Below are positions 34,431-44,659 of a DNA stretch of 64,000 nt, one piece after another. This DNA comes from Pseudotabrizicola sediminis. Its GTDB lineage: Bacteria > Pseudomonadota > Alphaproteobacteria > Rhodobacterales > Rhodobacteraceae. The notes beneath the pieces are model-generated. The model worked only from the letters and a program-made list of their open reading frames with translations. It made no database searches and had not been told where the DNA came from. Location of the stretch: assembly GCF_004745575.1 (NCBI RefSeq), contig NZ_RPEM01000004.1, positions 62,001-126,000 on the forward strand. Reading direction: 5' to 3'. The position numbers and the translations under genes were made by a program. Numbering within the stretch: position 1 is the stretch's first letter; each line of letters starts with the position of its first letter.

Positions 34431-35435
34431 ATGACGATGATATCTGCCGGCGATCTGGCCCAGTCCCTGCTGCTGAAATCGCAGACGTCCCGCCTGAAGG
34501 GCGACCTGGGTCGTCTGACCGAGGAATTCGCCTCCGGCCGCATCAGCGATGTCGCGGCCACGCTGAACGGCGATCTTACCCGCCTGACATCGGTGTCGCG
34601 CGACCGCACAATGACCAAAGGCTATCAATCCGCCGCGCGCGAGGCGGCAGCGCACAGTGCCGCGATGCAATCGGCGCTGGCCACGGTAGCCGCCACGACA
34701 AAGGCGATGGTGGCCCCCTTGCTGACGGCCTCGCAGTTGAGCACCGAAGACAACGTCGCCCTGACCGGCGTGGATGCGCGCGGACGACTGGATACGGTTC
34801 TGGCAAGCATGAACGTGACGTCGGGCGGGCGGTCACTGTTTTCCGGACAGGCGATAAATCAGCCTTCGGTCGCCGGGGCCGACACGATCCTGCCCGCGCT
34901 GCGCGCCGAGTTGGTTGGGGCCACCACCGCGCAAGAGGCGATGGACCGGATTTCCAATTGGTTTGATGACCCCGCAGGCTATCGCGCTCTGGCTTATCAG
35001 GGCGGCGTGCCGCTGGGATCGGTGGCCGTGTCGGCGACCGACCGGGTCTGGCTGGCAGTCACCGCCGAAGATCCGGCCTTCCGCGCCATGCTCAAGGGCA
35101 TGACTGCGGCGGCGCTGCTGGGTGACCCTGCCTCTCCCCTGCCCGCAACCGAGACGAAGAAGCTTGCGCGCCTTTCAGCCGAAGCGCTGCTGACCGGAAA
35201 TGATGACATGACCACCCTTGCCGCGCAGCTTGGCATTTCCGAGGGTCGGATCGAGGCCGCGCAAAGCCGCAATGCGGTGGATCTGTTGGCGCAGGAAATG
35301 GCGCAAGGCGATCTGGTCCGCAGCGACCCCGAACGTCTGGCAATCGAGCTGGAAGCGGTACAGACCAATCTGGAATCGCTTTATGCGATCACGGCGCGGC
35401 TGTCGCGCATGTCGCTGACGGATTTCCTGCGATGA
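34431..35435 (+). CDS. flgL: Flagellar hook-associated protein 3 / flagellin-like FlgL
   Basis: 334 residues. FlgL is the second junction protein between hook and filament. The N-terminal part has the flagellin-like helix (QSLLLKSQTSRLKGDLGRLTEEFASGRISDV), and the C-terminal helix is VQTNLESLYAITARLSRMSLTDFLR. Annotated flagellin-like in some relatives, but position after flgK supports FlgL. The stop overlaps the flgI start by four bases (ATGA). Confidence 0.85.
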   Translation: MTMISAGDLAQSLLLKSQTSRLKGDLGRLTEEFASGRISDVAATLNGDLTRLTSVSRDRTMTKGYQSAAREAAAHSAAMQSALATVAATTKAMVAPLLTASQLSTEDNVALTGVDARGRLDTVLASMNVTSGGRSLFSGQAINQPSVAGADTILPALRAELVGATTAQEAMDRISNWFDDPAGYRALAYQGGVPLGSVAVSATDRVWLAVTAEDPAFRAMLKGMTAAALLGDPASPLPATETKKLARLSAEALLTGNDDMTTLAAQLGISEGRIEAAQSRNAVDLLAQEMAQGDLVRSDPERLAIELEAVQTNLESLYAITARLSRMSLTDFLR

Positions 35436-36550
35436 TCCGCCGGCTGGTCATTGTCCTGCTCGCACTGTGCTGTGGCCCGGCGCTGGCAGACGAGATCCGG
35501 TTAACGGATCAAGTGCGGATCAAGGATCTTGTCGAATTCGACGGGGTGCGGGGCAATGATCTGGTGGGATACGGTCTGGTTGTCGGGCTCAATGGCACCG
35601 GTGACGGGATCCGCAATGCGCCCTTTACCGAAGAGATCATGTCGAACCTCCTGGAACGGCTGGGCGTGAACGTGGCCGGTGAGGCGTATCGTCCAAGGAA
35701 CGTGGCCGCAGTCTTTGTTACCGCAAGCCTGCCGCCCTTTGCCCGGGCCGGCGGGCGGATCGACGTGACGGTTTCGGCCATCGGCGATTCCAAAAGTCTG
35801 CTGGGCGGCACCCTGGTGATGACCCCGCTGAACGGCGCGGATGGTCAGATCTATGCCGTGGCGCAGGGCACGATCATTGCCGGCGGCATCGCCGCCGAAG
35901 GGGAGGCCGCGCGGGTGGTGCAAGGTGTGCCAACCGCCGGGGTCATCCCCTCTGGCGCACGGGTGGAGCGGGAGATTGATTTTGACTTCACCATGTTGCA
36001 GTCAATCCGGCTGGCATTGCGTAACCCGGACTTCACCACCGCCTCGCGAATTGAAACGGTACTGAACCGCGAATTCGGGCCGCGCTTTGCGGTAATGCTG
36101 GATTCCGGCACGGTGGAGATGAATGTAGCAGTGGCAGGCATGCGCTCGCCTGCGCATGTCATCGGGCAGATCGAGAATCTGACCATTTCGCCCGAAACCC
36201 GCGCGCGGGTGGTGGTCGACCAACGGTCGGGCACCATTGTGATCGGGCAAGATGTGCGGATCAGCCGGGTCGCAGTGGCGCAGGGCAACCTGGCCGTGCG
36301 GATTGAAGAAGCACCGATGGTGGTTCAGCCCAACCCCTTTGCCGAAGGGGAAACGATGGTGGTTCCGCGCACGAATGTCGAGATAAACCGCGATCCAGGC
36401 AACGGGCTGGCCGAAGTCTCTGGCGGCACGTCCCTGTCTGAACTGGTGACCGGGCTGAACGCGCTCGGCGTGGCCCCGCATGACATGATCGACATCCTGA
36501 AAAGCATCAAGGCAGCCGGGGCATTGCACGCGGACTTTGTGGTGAACTGA
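35432..36550 (+). CDS. flgI: Flagellar P-ring protein FlgI
   Basis: 372 residues. FlgI is secreted by Sec (signal peptide LVIVLLALCCGPALA) and forms the periplasmic P-ring around the rod. Family motifs: RIKDLVEFDGVRGNDLVGYGLVVGLNGTGDG at the mature N-terminus, VTVSAIGDSKSLLGGTLVMTPL, and C-terminal DMIDILKSIKAAGALHADFVV. It is translationally coupled to flgL. The 163 nt between its stop and the convergent map gene holds no feature I can support. Confidence 0.95.
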   Translation: MIRRLVIVLLALCCGPALADEIRLTDQVRIKDLVEFDGVRGNDLVGYGLVVGLNGTGDGIRNAPFTEEIMSNLLERLGVNVAGEAYRPRNVAAVFVTASLPPFARAGGRIDVTVSAIGDSKSLLGGTLVMTPLNGADGQIYAVAQGTIIAGGIAAEGEAARVVQGVPTAGVIPSGARVEREIDFDFTMLQSIRLALRNPDFTTASRIETVLNREFGPRFAVMLDSGTVEMNVAVAGMRSPAHVIGQIENLTISPETRARVVVDQRSGTIVIGQDVRISRVAVAQGNLAVRIEEAPMVVQPNPFAEGETMVVPRTNVEINRDPGNGLAEVSGGTSLSELVTGLNALGVAPHDMIDILKSIKAAGALHADFVVN

Positions 36551-36713
36551 ATGCACCCTATCAGGTTCGAAGACGCTTGTTCCGGCAAACACTTGCGCGG
36601 TGCCAATAGACCGGCGGGTCTGTGGTCACACGCCAGACAAAGGTGGCTTGCCGTCACAGGCGGCGGAGTGGGGTGCGATCCGCCTGCGCTTGCCCCCGTG
36701 CTGGCCCGGACGT

Positions 36714-37523
36714 TCAGCCCCAGGTCGGGTGAAAGCGGCCTGCGGGGGACAGGGTGAAGATCTCGCAGCCCGTGGCGGTGACGCCGACCGAATGCTCGAA
36801 CTGCGCCGACAGCGATCTGTCACGGGTCACCGCAGTCCAGTCATCAGCAAGAACCTTGGTTTCGGGACGGCCAAGGTTCACCATCGGCTCGATGGTGAAG
36901 AACATGCCTTTTTCCAACACCGCGCCACCACCGGGGCGGCCATAGTGCAGCACATTGGGGGGCGCGTGGAACACCCGGCCCAAACCATGGCCGCAGAAAT
37001 CGCGCACCACCGACATGCGGTTCGCCTCGACATAGGTTTGAATCGCATGACCGATATCACCAAAGGTGTTGCCCGGCATCACGGTGGCAATGCCGCGCAT
37101 CAGGCCTTCATGGGTCACGTCGATCAGCCGTTCGGCCTTGCGCGGCAGATTGCCGGCGACATACATCCGACTGGTATCGCCGAACCAGCCATCAACGATC
37201 ACCGTCACATCAACGTTGAGGATATCGCCATCGGCCAGCAACTTGCCACCCGGAATGCCATGGCAAACCACATGATTGACCGAGATGCAGGACGCGTGCC
37301 GATACCCTTTGTAGCCGATCGTGGCCGAGGTCACGCCACGCCGTTCGATGTCTTGGCGGATGAAATCATCCAGCTCTGCCGTGGTCGCCCCCGGTTTGAC
37401 CAGCTCGGCCACCGCGTCAAGGATCTCGGCCGCGACCTGTCCTGCGGCGCGCATTCCGGCGAAATCGGCATCTTCATAGATGCGGATTCCGTCTTTGGTG
37501 ATGCGCCCGGCTGTATCGTGCAT
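36714..37523 (-). CDS. map: Type I methionine aminopeptidase
   Basis: 269 residues. It removes the initiator Met from nascent proteins. Metal ligands are in conserved segments: the first Asp in NVDVTVIVDGWFGDTSRMYV, His in FCGHGLGRVFHAPP, and Glu in MFFTIEPMVNLG and SAQFEHSVGVT; the substrate His is in NHVVCHGIP. The start is set at MHDTAGRI (37523) because AAGGA lies 8 nt upstream; a second in-frame ATG at 37541 would precede that site. Monocistronic on the minus strand, divergent from the CinA-like gene. Confidence 0.95.
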   Translation of the reverse strand: MHDTAGRITKDGIRIYEDADFAGMRAAGQVAAEILDAVAELVKPGATTAELDDFIRQDIERRGVTSATIGYKGYRHASCISVNHVVCHGIPGGKLLADGDILNVDVTVIVDGWFGDTSRMYVAGNLPRKAERLIDVTHEGLMRGIATVMPGNTFGDIGHAIQTYVEANRMSVVRDFCGHGLGRVFHAPPNVLHYGRPGGGAVLEKGMFFTIEPMVNLGRPETKVLADDWTAVTRDRSLSAQFEHSVGVTATGCEIFTLSPAGRFHPTWG

Positions 37524-37660
37524 GTCATATGTCCTTTGCATGCTGCCCTAAATAGGCAAATCGGTACTGCTTGACCAGAGGGGCACAAGACCGCAGAGCA
37601 GGGTTTGAAACGCGACCCGCCCGGCCTATACCCGGACAGGATCAAGAAAAGGAAAATGTG

Positions 37661-38404
37661 ATGGAAAATCGGGCGACACATCCTTCTGGAAATCCTTCTG
37701 CCGCAATGCTGGTGATTGGCGATGAAATCCTGTCGGGCCGCACCCGCGACTCGAACATGCACTACCTTGCAGGCGAGCTGACCCGCCACGGCATCCGCCT
37801 GATGGAGGTGAGGGTGGTGGCCGATGATCACGACACCATCGTGTCGGCCGTCAATGCGCTGCGCGCCGGGTATGATCATCTGTTCACCAGCGGCGGCATC
37901 GGGCCGACGCATGATGACATCACGGCTGAGGCGATTGCCGCGGCCTTTGGCGTGGACATCAGCCAGCGCGCTGATGCGCTGGCGCTGCTGGCCGCACATT
38001 ATGACCGCGCAGGGCTGGAGTTCAACGAAGCCCGCAGGCGCATGGCCCGCATTCCCGATGGCGCGGCACTCATCGACAACCCGGTCAGCACGGCGCCGGG
38101 GTTCAGCATCGGCAATGTGCATGTGATGGCGGGGGTGCCCAATATCTTTCAGGCGATGGTGGCCAGCGTGCTGCCAACCCTGACCGGCGGCGCGCCCTTG
38201 CTGAGCCAGTCTCTGCGCGTCAACCGTGGCGAGGGTGAGGTGGCGGGGCCGTTTGGTCAGCTTGCGGCAGAGTTTCCCGACCTGAGCATGGGGTCGTATC
38301 CCTTCATTCAGAATGGCGCGCATGGCACAAATCTGGTGATCCGGGGCATCGATGCCGGGCAGATCGACACCGCGATGACCCGGCTGGCGGCGCTGTTCGG
38401 ATGA
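37661..38404 (+). CDS. CinA-like molybdopterin-binding domain protein
   Basis: 247 residues. A MoCF_biosynth (MoaB/MogA fold) domain covers residues ~12-180: AAMLVIGDEILSGRTRDSNMHYLAGEL and FTSGGIGPTHDDITAEAIAAAFG are diagnostic. It corresponds to the N-terminal half of CinA without the C-terminal nicotinamide-mononucleotide deamidase domain; short forms are usual in alphaproteobacteria, with a role in pyrophosphohydrolysis of ADP-ribose or similar nucleotides proposed. AAGGA precedes the start. The stop overlaps the GNAT start (ATGA). Confidence 0.87.
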   Translation: MENRATHPSGNPSAAMLVIGDEILSGRTRDSNMHYLAGELTRHGIRLMEVRVVADDHDTIVSAVNALRAGYDHLFTSGGIGPTHDDITAEAIAAAFGVDISQRADALALLAAHYDRAGLEFNEARRRMARIPDGAALIDNPVSTAPGFSIGNVHVMAGVPNIFQAMVASVLPTLTGGAPLLSQSLRVNRGEGEVAGPFGQLAAEFPDLSMGSYPFIQNGAHGTNLVIRGIDAGQIDTAMTRLAALFG

Positions 38405-39111
38405 CACCCGAGACGCTGGCGGATGTGATGGAACAGACCTGGCCCCCTGCGCGGGCCTTCCCGGTCGGGCCATGGTGCATCCGCGATGGGCAAGGCGGCG
38501 GCAAGCGGGTGTGTGCGGCAACCGCCGGGCCGGGCTGGAGCGATGAGGCGATCCCGGAAGCCGAAGCGGCGATGGCAGCGCTGGGACAGGAGGCACTGTT
38601 TCTGATCCGGCAAGGCGATGATGGGCTGGATCAGGCATTGCAGTCGCGCGGCTACCGGGTGGTCGATCCGGTGGTGGCCTATGCAGCCCCCTGCGCCCTG
38701 CTGGCTGACCCCGCCCCACCGCCGATGGCGGCCTTTGCGCATTGGCCGCCGTTGGCGATATGCGCCGAAATCTGGCGCGATGGCGGCATCGGGCCGGCAC
38801 GGCTGGCGGTTATGCAACGGGCTTTGGCACCGAAATGCGTTGTTCTAGGGCGGGTCAATGACCAGCCCACCGGCGTTGCTTTTGTGGCGATCCATCAGGG
38901 GGTGGCGATGTTGCATGCGTTAGAGGTGCGCAGCAAAGCCCGTCGGCAGGGTTCCGCGCACCATATCCTGCGGGCAGCGGCAGGCTGGGCGCAACAGAAC
39001 GGGGCGGACAGTCTGACGATGGTGGTCACGGTCGCGAACAGCCCGGCGCGCAACCTCTATGCTTCCCTTGGGATGGGGGTTGTGGGACAGTATCATTATC
39101 GGCAGCGATAA
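38401..39111 (+). CDS. GNAT family N-acetyltransferase
   Basis: 236 residues. The C-terminal ~90 residues hold the acetyl-CoA-binding motif (LHALEVRSKARRQGSAHHILRAAAGWAQ) and NSPARNLYASLGM. The N-terminal half is a divergent GNAT-like part without an obvious motif. Substrate unknown. It is translationally coupled to the CinA-like gene by a four-base overlap and followed 20 nt later by the OmpA-like gene. Confidence 0.83.
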   Translation: MTPETLADVMEQTWPPARAFPVGPWCIRDGQGGGKRVCAATAGPGWSDEAIPEAEAAMAALGQEALFLIRQGDDGLDQALQSRGYRVVDPVVAYAAPCALLADPAPPPMAAFAHWPPLAICAEIWRDGGIGPARLAVMQRALAPKCVVLGRVNDQPTGVAFVAIHQGVAMLHALEVRSKARRQGSAHHILRAAAGWAQQNGADSLTMVVTVANSPARNLYASLGMGVVGQYHYRQR

Positions 39112-39131
39112 GCCCGAAGAGGCGACGGCAG

Positions 39132-40118
39132 GTGAAACAGACCCGAAACACCTTTCTTGCAGCGCTTGCGCTGACGCTTGTGGCACCCATCGGGCTGGCA
39201 CAGGGAGTTACGCTGGACATGCCCTTTGCGGCGGTGCCGAGCGTGGACAAGACTGAAACGCTGACCTCTTACGCCCTGCCGGTTGCGGCCTTTTCAAATG
39301 GCGCTGTGCCCACCCGCACGGTCGAAGGCCCGCTGCGACAGACCGCATGGCGGATCGATGCGGCTGGGGCCACGACACTGGAACTGCTGGCCCCCCTGCG
39401 CACACAGCTGACCACAGCAGGTTTCAAAACGGTCTTTGAATGCGAAGCGGCGGCGTGTGGCGGCTTTGATTTCCGCTATGGTACGCAGATCCTGCCGGAA
39501 CCCGAGATGCATGTCGATCTGGGCGATTACCGATTTTTCGCGGCAGCGCGGGGGGACGAGGTGGTCAGCCTGATCGTCAGCCGGACGGCGGCAGCGGGTT
39601 TTGTGCAGCTGATCCATGTCGGCGGGCCGGTCAGCGCAACCCCCTTGCTGACCAAATCGACCAAGGCTCCGGATGGCAGCGCGCAGGTGACAGCGCAGCC
39701 CGCTGCCGCTGCACAGGCCCCTTTCGGGGAACGTCTGATGTCAGGTGGTGCGGTCGCGCTGGAGGATCTGGTGTTTACCTCCGGCTCTTCGACGCTAGCC
39801 GAAGGGCCGTTTGCGTCGCTTACCGCCTTGGCCAACTGGTTGCGCCAGAACCCCGAAACGACCGTCGCGCTGGTGGGACATACCGATGCGTCAGGCGGGT
39901 TGGAGGGCAATATCGCCCTGTCGCGCAAACGCGCCGAGGCGGCTCGGCAGGTTCTGATCGGCACCGAGGACATTCCGGCCGCACAGTTGGAAGCGCAGGG
40001 CGTGGGCTATCTGGCCCCACGCAGCAGCAACCTGACCGAACACGGTCGTGAGAGAAACCGAAGGGTCGAAGTCATCGTGACCTCGACCCTGATGCCGTCA
40101 CCGGAAAACGATCAGTAG
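39132..40118 (+). CDS. OmpA family protein
   Basis: 328 residues from a GTG start. A signal peptide (KQTRNTFLAALALTLVAPIGLAQG) is followed by a ~180-residue region of unknown fold with two Cys (FECEAAACGG) that may form a disulfide. The last ~110 residues are an OmpA-like peptidoglycan-binding domain (LANWLRQNPETTVALVGHTDASG, ALSRKRAEAARQVL, NRRVEVIV). Probably periplasmic or outer-membrane attached and bound to peptidoglycan. It ends 4 nt from the convergent LysR gene. Confidence 0.87.
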   Translation: MKQTRNTFLAALALTLVAPIGLAQGVTLDMPFAAVPSVDKTETLTSYALPVAAFSNGAVPTRTVEGPLRQTAWRIDAAGATTLELLAPLRTQLTTAGFKTVFECEAAACGGFDFRYGTQILPEPEMHVDLGDYRFFAAARGDEVVSLIVSRTAAAGFVQLIHVGGPVSATPLLTKSTKAPDGSAQVTAQPAAAAQAPFGERLMSGGAVALEDLVFTSGSSTLAEGPFASLTALANWLRQNPETTVALVGHTDASGGLEGNIALSRKRAEAARQVLIGTEDIPAAQLEAQGVGYLAPRSSNLTEHGRERNRRVEVIVTSTLMPSPENDQ

Positions 40119-40122
40119 TGGG

Positions 40123-41028
40123 TCACCACTTGTCAGGGCCTTTGTCCGAATATCGGCGGGCCAGAAAGTCGATAAAGGCTCGCACCTTGGGCTGGGTAAA
40201 GCGACCCGGCGGGTAGACGGCATAGATGCCCAGAACCTCGGTCGGCAGACCGGGCAGCGCCTCTTCGATCTGGCCGGCCTTCATCGCTTCGGCGTACAGA
40301 AAGCTGGGCAGATAGGCGATGCCAAGGCCGGAGATTGCCGCATTCAGCAGCGACTGGCCGTCATTGACCGTCAGCCAGCCTGCCGTGCGGACCTGACGCT
40401 TTTCGCCTGACGGAGCGGTGATCTTCCACACATTGCCATTGGCCTGATTCGAATAGTGCAGCAGTTTGTGTTCGTTCAGGTCATCGATCTTGAGCGGACG
40501 GCCATAGCGCTGGAAATAGCTGGGCGACGCGATCATCCGCTTGGTCGTGTCCGTCAGCTTGCGGGCGCGCAGGGAGCTGTCTTCCAGCTCACCCACGCGG
40601 ATTGCCATGTCAAAACCTTCGCTGATCAGTTCGACGTAGCGATTGTTCAGCACCATATTCACGGTGATATCGGGGTATTCCAGCAGGAAATCACCCAGAA
40701 TGGGCGACAGCAGGTTGACCCCGAAATCGGTGGCCACGCTGATGCGCAACAATCCCGATGGTGCCGATTGCATCGAGGTGACCAGTGCATCCGCCTCTCC
40801 GGCGTCGTTCAGAACCCGGCGGGCGCGGTCGTAATAGGCAAGGCCGATCTCGGTGGGGCTGACGCGCCGGGTGGTCCGGTTCAACAGTCGCGCGCCAAGC
40901 CGCGCTTCGAGGGCCGAGACGTGCTTTGACACGGCAGATTTGGAGATACCCATTTTTTTTGCCGCATCGGTGAAGCCGCCCTGGTCAACGACCGTCGCGA
41001 AGGCTTCCATTTCAGTCAATCGGTCCAT
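40123..41028 (-). CDS. LysR family transcriptional regulator
   Basis: 301 residues. N-terminal winged helix (MDRLTEMEAFATVVDQGGFTDAAKKMGISKSAVSKHVSALEARLGARLLNRTTR) and a C-terminal effector domain starting near residue 90. It resembles the large CrgA/PecT-like group (ISVATDFGVNLL, DMAIRVGELEDSSLRARKL). Target unknown. It is divergent from the transglutaminase operon across 291 nt that contain a near-perfect inverted repeat, so that operon is a plausible target, though this is inference. Confidence 0.9.
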   Translation of the reverse strand: MDRLTEMEAFATVVDQGGFTDAAKKMGISKSAVSKHVSALEARLGARLLNRTTRRVSPTEIGLAYYDRARRVLNDAGEADALVTSMQSAPSGLLRISVATDFGVNLLSPILGDFLLEYPDITVNMVLNNRYVELISEGFDMAIRVGELEDSSLRARKLTDTTKRMIASPSYFQRYGRPLKIDDLNEHKLLHYSNQANGNVWKITAPSGEKRQVRTAGWLTVNDGQSLLNAAISGLGIAYLPSFLYAEAMKAGQIEEALPGLPTEVLGIYAVYPPGRFTQPKVRAFIDFLARRYSDKGPDKW

Positions 41029-41178
41029 TTTTATCCCCAGCAGGCAGCAATACGGGTTCGTAGGTTGGTAGTGATCCCGAAATCAGGCAGGATCACGGCA
41101 CTCGTGCGTCCTATCCGGGGAATTCCCGCGCACCGTTCCGGAAGGGGAAACAAACGATCGCCGCGCAAAGTTCCGCAT

Positions 41179-41227
41179 TTGCACAATCCCTGCGCAGTCA
41201 TTTTGGAAACGATTGGGATTTGTGCAA
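41179..41227. promoter_or_regulatory. Inverted repeat between lysR-type gene and transglutaminase operon
   Basis: TTGCACAATCCC (41179-41190) and GGGATTTGTGCAA (41215-41227) are complementary apart from one extra base, separated by 24 nt. This could be a paired operator for the divergent LysR-type protein. The rest of the 291-nt gap shows only an AT-rich CATATATAAA stretch near 41264. Confidence 0.45.
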
Positions 41228-41319
41228 CAGTAAGGCGGCAAACGTGACATACAGGGCTATCTACATATATAAACCGATGCTGCTGCTATGCAGAACCTGA
41301 CCTCACGAGAAGTAACCGA

Positions 41320-44300
41320 ATGTCGATCAAGGCCGCGATTCATCATCTGACGCATTACAAATATGACCGTCCGGTCACGCTGGGGCCGCAGGTCATTCGT
41401 CTGCGCCCTGCCCCGCACAGCCGGACCCGGGTGATCTCACATTCGCTCAAGGTCAGTCCGGGCGGGCATTTCGTGAACCACCAGCAGGATCCGTTCGGCA
41501 ACTGGCTGGCGCGCTTCGTGTTTCCCGAGCCGGTGCGCGAGTTCAAGATTGAGGTCGATCTGGTCGCCGACATGGCGATCTACAACCCGTTCGATTTCTT
41601 TGTCGAAGAGGCGGCGGAAACATGGCCGTTCGAGTATCCGATCGATCTGACAGATGATCTGGAAATTTACCGACGGGCCGAGCCTGCAGGGCCGCTGTTG
41701 CAGGCGTTTCTGGCTTCGGTGCCGAAAGACCGGGTGCGCAGCGTCGATTTCGTGGTGAACCTGAATGCGCAGGTGGCAGGACACTTGCGCTATACCATCC
41801 GGATGGAGCCCGGCGTGCAGACGCCCGAGGAAACGCTGGGTGTGCAAAGCGGGTCGTGCCGTGATTCCAGCTGGCTTCTGGTGCAGGCGCTGCGGCATCT
41901 GGGCTTTGCCGCGCGGTTTGTGTCGGGCTATCTGATCCAGCTGAAACCAGATCTGAAGGCGCTGGACGGCCCATCGGGCACCGAAGTAGACTTCACCGAT
42001 CTGCACGCGTGGTGCGAGGTGTATCTGCCGGGTGCGGGCTGGGTGGGCCTTGACCCGACCAGCGGCCTTTTGGCCGGCGAAAGCCATATCCCGCTGGCCG
42101 CGACCCCGCATTACCGCAACGCTGCCCCGATTTCAGGCATGGCGAGCTTTGCCGAGGTCGATTTCGCGTTTGACATGACTGTGGCCCGCGTGGCCGAACA
42201 TCCGCGCATCACCAAACCGTTCAGCGATGAGGCCTGGGATCAGCTGAATGCGCTGGGGCAAAAGGTGGATTCAGCCCTTGATGCGGGGGATGTGCGCCTG
42301 ACAATGGGCGGCGAGCCAACCTTTGTTTCCATTGACGATTTCGAGGCGGAAGAGTGGAATACCGCCGCAGTCGGCCCCACCAAGCGCGTGCTGGCCGACC
42401 AGTTGATCCGCCGCCTGCGCGACCGTTTTGCGCCAGGCGGGTTTTTGCATTACGGGCAGGGCAAATGGTATCCCGGCGAAACGCTGCCGCGCTGGACGTT
42501 CTCGCTGTACTGGCGCACCGATGGTCAGCCGATCTGGTCCGACCCCGCCCTGATCGCCGAAGAGGGCGCGCAGACAGGGGTGACCACAGAGGATGCCCAG
42601 CGTCTGCTGGCACAGATCGCCGAGGATCTGGCGCTGGAGGCCGACTGCATCGTGCCCGCCTATGAGGACCCGGCGCAATGGCTGGTCAAAGAGGCCAACC
42701 TGCCCGACAATGTGACCCCGGCCAATTCCAAGCTGAAAGACCCCGAGGAACGGCATCGTCTGGCCACCGTGTTCAACCGCGGGCTGACCAACCCTTCGGG
42801 CTTTGTGCTGCCGGTGCAAAGCTGGCAATCACAGGCCTCGGGCCGCCGCTGGCGGACCGAAAAATGGAAGCTGCGGCGCGGGCACATGTTCCTGGTGCCC
42901 GGTGACAGCCCGGTGGGCTACCGTCTGCCGCTGGAAAGCCTGCCTTGGCTGCCGCCGTCGCAATACCCCTATATCAACCCGGTTGATCCCACGGTTGACC
43001 GCGCACCGCTGCCCACCCCGAACAGCCCGGACGTGACCGAACAGCGCCCGCAAGCCTCTGCCAGCTTTACCGCCGGGGGCGCGCAGGGCGCGATGGTTGA
43101 ACAAGGCTCTGGCGAAAAGGAGTTGGATGGCCACATCCGCACTGCCCTGTCGGTGGAACCGCGCGACGGGCGGCTGTGCGTGTTCATGCCGCCGGTGGTA
43201 TCGGTGGAGGATTACCTTGAACTGGTGCGCGCCGCGGAAGAGGCGGCGAAAAAGCTGGGCCTTCAGGTCCATATCGAAGGTTATGCCCCACCGCATGACC
43301 CGCGCCTGAACGTGATCCGCGTCGCCCCCGATCCGGGCGTGATCGAGGTGAACGTGCATCCCGCCCACAACTGGCAGGACTGCGTCGATATCACGAGCGC
43401 CGTCTATGAAGAGGCGCGCCAGTGCCGCCTTGGTGCCGACAAGTTCATGATCGACGGCAAGCATGCCGGAACGGGGGGCGGCAACCATGTGGTCGTCGGC
43501 GGGGCCACACCCAATGACAGCCCCTTCCTGCGCCGGCCTGACCTGCTTCGCAGCCTGATCCTGCACTGGAACCGGCACCCATCGCTGTCTTACCTGTTTT
43601 CGGGCCTGTTCATCGGGCCAACAAGCCAAGCCCCGCGCATGGACGAGGCGCGGCACGATGCGCTGTATGAAATGGAAATCGCGCTGGCGCAGATCCCCGC
43701 CCCCGGGCAGGGTGCCGCCCCGATGCCATGGCTGGTGGACCGGCTGCTGCGCAACATGCTGACCGATGTCACCGGCAACACCCACCGGGCCGAGATCTGC
43801 ATCGACAAGCTGTTCTCGCCTGACGGCCCCACCGGGCGCCTCGGTCTGGTCGAATTCCGCGGCTTCGAGATGCCGCCAGACCCACGCATGAGCCTGTCGC
43901 AGCAACTGCTGATCCGCGCGCTGATCGCCCGGTTCTGGGCCAGCCCGGCGCAGGGGGAAATGACCCGCTGGGGCACCGCCCTGCACGACCGTTTCATGCT
44001 GCCGCACCATGTCTGGCAGGATTTCCGCGATGTGCTGGCCGACCTTGCGCAACACGGCTTCGCGCTCGATGAGGCCTGGTTCAAGGCGCAGGCCGAATTC
44101 CGCTTCCCGTTCTGCGGCGAGGTGGAATACGAAGGCGTACATCTGGAACTGCGTCAGGCGCTGGAACCCTGGCATGTGCTTGGCGAGACCGGGGCCATCG
44201 GCGGCACCGTGCGCTACACCGACAGTTCGACCGAACGGTTGCAGGTCAAGCTGACCGCGCCCGACCCGTCACGGTATCAGGTGCTGTGCAACGGTCGCAT

Positions 44301-44652
44301 GATGCCGCTGACCGGTGTGGGGGCTGGTGAGGCTGTGGCGGGCCTGCGCTACAAGGCGTGGCAGCCGTCATCGGCGATCCACCCAGTGCTGCCGGTCGAT
44401 GCGCCGCTGACCTTTGACATTTATGATACATGGTCAGCGCGCCCGCTTGGCGGCTGCGTCTATCATGTCGCCCATCCGGGCGGGCGCAACTACGACACCT
44501 TCCCCGTCAACGGCAATGAGGCCGAGGCGCGGCGGCTGGCGCGGTTCGAGGCGGGCGGCCATCGCCCCGGTCATCATCCGCGCCCCATTCCGGAACGCCC
44601 GCACCGGGAATTCCCGCTGACGCTTGACCTGAGGCGGCCCATAGGTCTCTAG
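41320..44652 (+). CDS. Transglutaminase-like domain fused to DUF2126 putative amidoligase
   Basis: 1110 residues. The N-terminal ~270 residues are a transglutaminase-like cysteine peptidase/transferase fold with complete triad: C180 ([10 protein letters not shown]), H229 (DLHAWCEVY) and D245 (GLDPTSG). The remaining ~830 residues match DUF2126, a putative glutamine-synthetase-like amidoligase, with ACID/basic segments such as [39 protein letters not shown] and [10 protein letters not shown]. The family is thought to form or break amide/isopeptide bonds, substrates unknown. It leads a three-gene operon: 7 nt to the next gene, which overlaps the third. Confidence 0.88.
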   Translation: MSIKAAIHHLTHYKYDRPVTLGPQVIRLRPAPHSRTRVISHSLKVSPGGHFVNHQQDPFGNWLARFVFPEPVREFKIEVDLVADMAIYNPFDFFVEEAAETWPFEYPIDLTDDLEIYRRAEPAGPLLQAFLASVPKDRVRSVDFVVNLNAQVAGHLRYTIRMEPGVQTPEETLGVQSGSCRDSSWLLVQALRHLGFAARFVSGYLIQLKPDLKALDGPSGTEVDFTDLHAWCEVYLPGAGWVGLDPTSGLLAGESHIPLAATPHYRNAAPISGMASFAEVDFAFDMTVARVAEHPRITKPFSDEAWDQLNALGQKVDSALDAGDVRLTMGGEPTFVSIDDFEAEEWNTAAVGPTKRVLADQLIRRLRDRFAPGGFLHYGQGKWYPGETLPRWTFSLYWRTDGQPIWSDPALIAEEGAQTGVTTEDAQRLLAQIAEDLALEADCIVPAYEDPAQWLVKEANLPDNVTPANSKLKDPEERHRLATVFNRGLTNPSGFVLPVQSWQSQASGRRWRTEKWKLRRGHMFLVPGDSPVGYRLPLESLPWLPPSQYPYINPVDPTVDRAPLPTPNSPDVTEQRPQASASFTAGGAQGAMVEQGSGEKELDGHIRTALSVEPRDGRLCVFMPPVVSVEDYLELVRAAEEAAKKLGLQVHIEGYAPPHDPRLNVIRVAPDPGVIEVNVHPAHNWQDCVDITSAVYEEARQCRLGADKFMIDGKHAGTGGGNHVVVGGATPNDSPFLRRPDLLRSLILHWNRHPSLSYLFSGLFIGPTSQAPRMDEARHDALYEMEIALAQIPAPGQGAAPMPWLVDRLLRNMLTDVTGNTHRAEICIDKLFSPDGPTGRLGLVEFRGFEMPPDPRMSLSQQLLIRALIARFWASPAQGEMTRWGTALHDRFMLPHHVWQDFRDVLADLAQHGFALDEAWFKAQAEFRFPFCGEVEYEGVHLELRQALEPWHVLGETGAIGGTVRYTDSSTERLQVKLTAPDPSRYQVLCNGRMMPLTGVGAGEAVAGLRYKAWQPSSAIHPVLPVDAPLTFDIYDTWSARPLGGCVYHVAHPGGRNYDTFPVNGNEAEARRLARFEAGGHRPGHHPRPIPERPHREFPLTLDLRRPIGL

Positions 44653-44659
44653 TCCGGCG

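Noticed and set aside
36551-36713. A short frame directly after flgI starting at ATG 36551
   Set aside because: No ribosome-binding site, overlaps the end of map, and the translation has unlike composition.
36600-37574. A 324-codon plus-strand frame across map
   Set aside because: Opposite the map gene and covering its intergenic region; no ribosome-binding site and no recognisable domain.
41140-41185. A minus-strand GGAAC-N18-GTT pattern near the LysR gene
   Set aside because: Spacer is at the upper limit and the -10 is poor; not convincing next to the three better boxes.
42829-44175. A 448-codon minus-strand frame inside the DUF2126 gene
   Set aside because: Antisense shadow; the plus-strand frame has a full triad and family match over its length.
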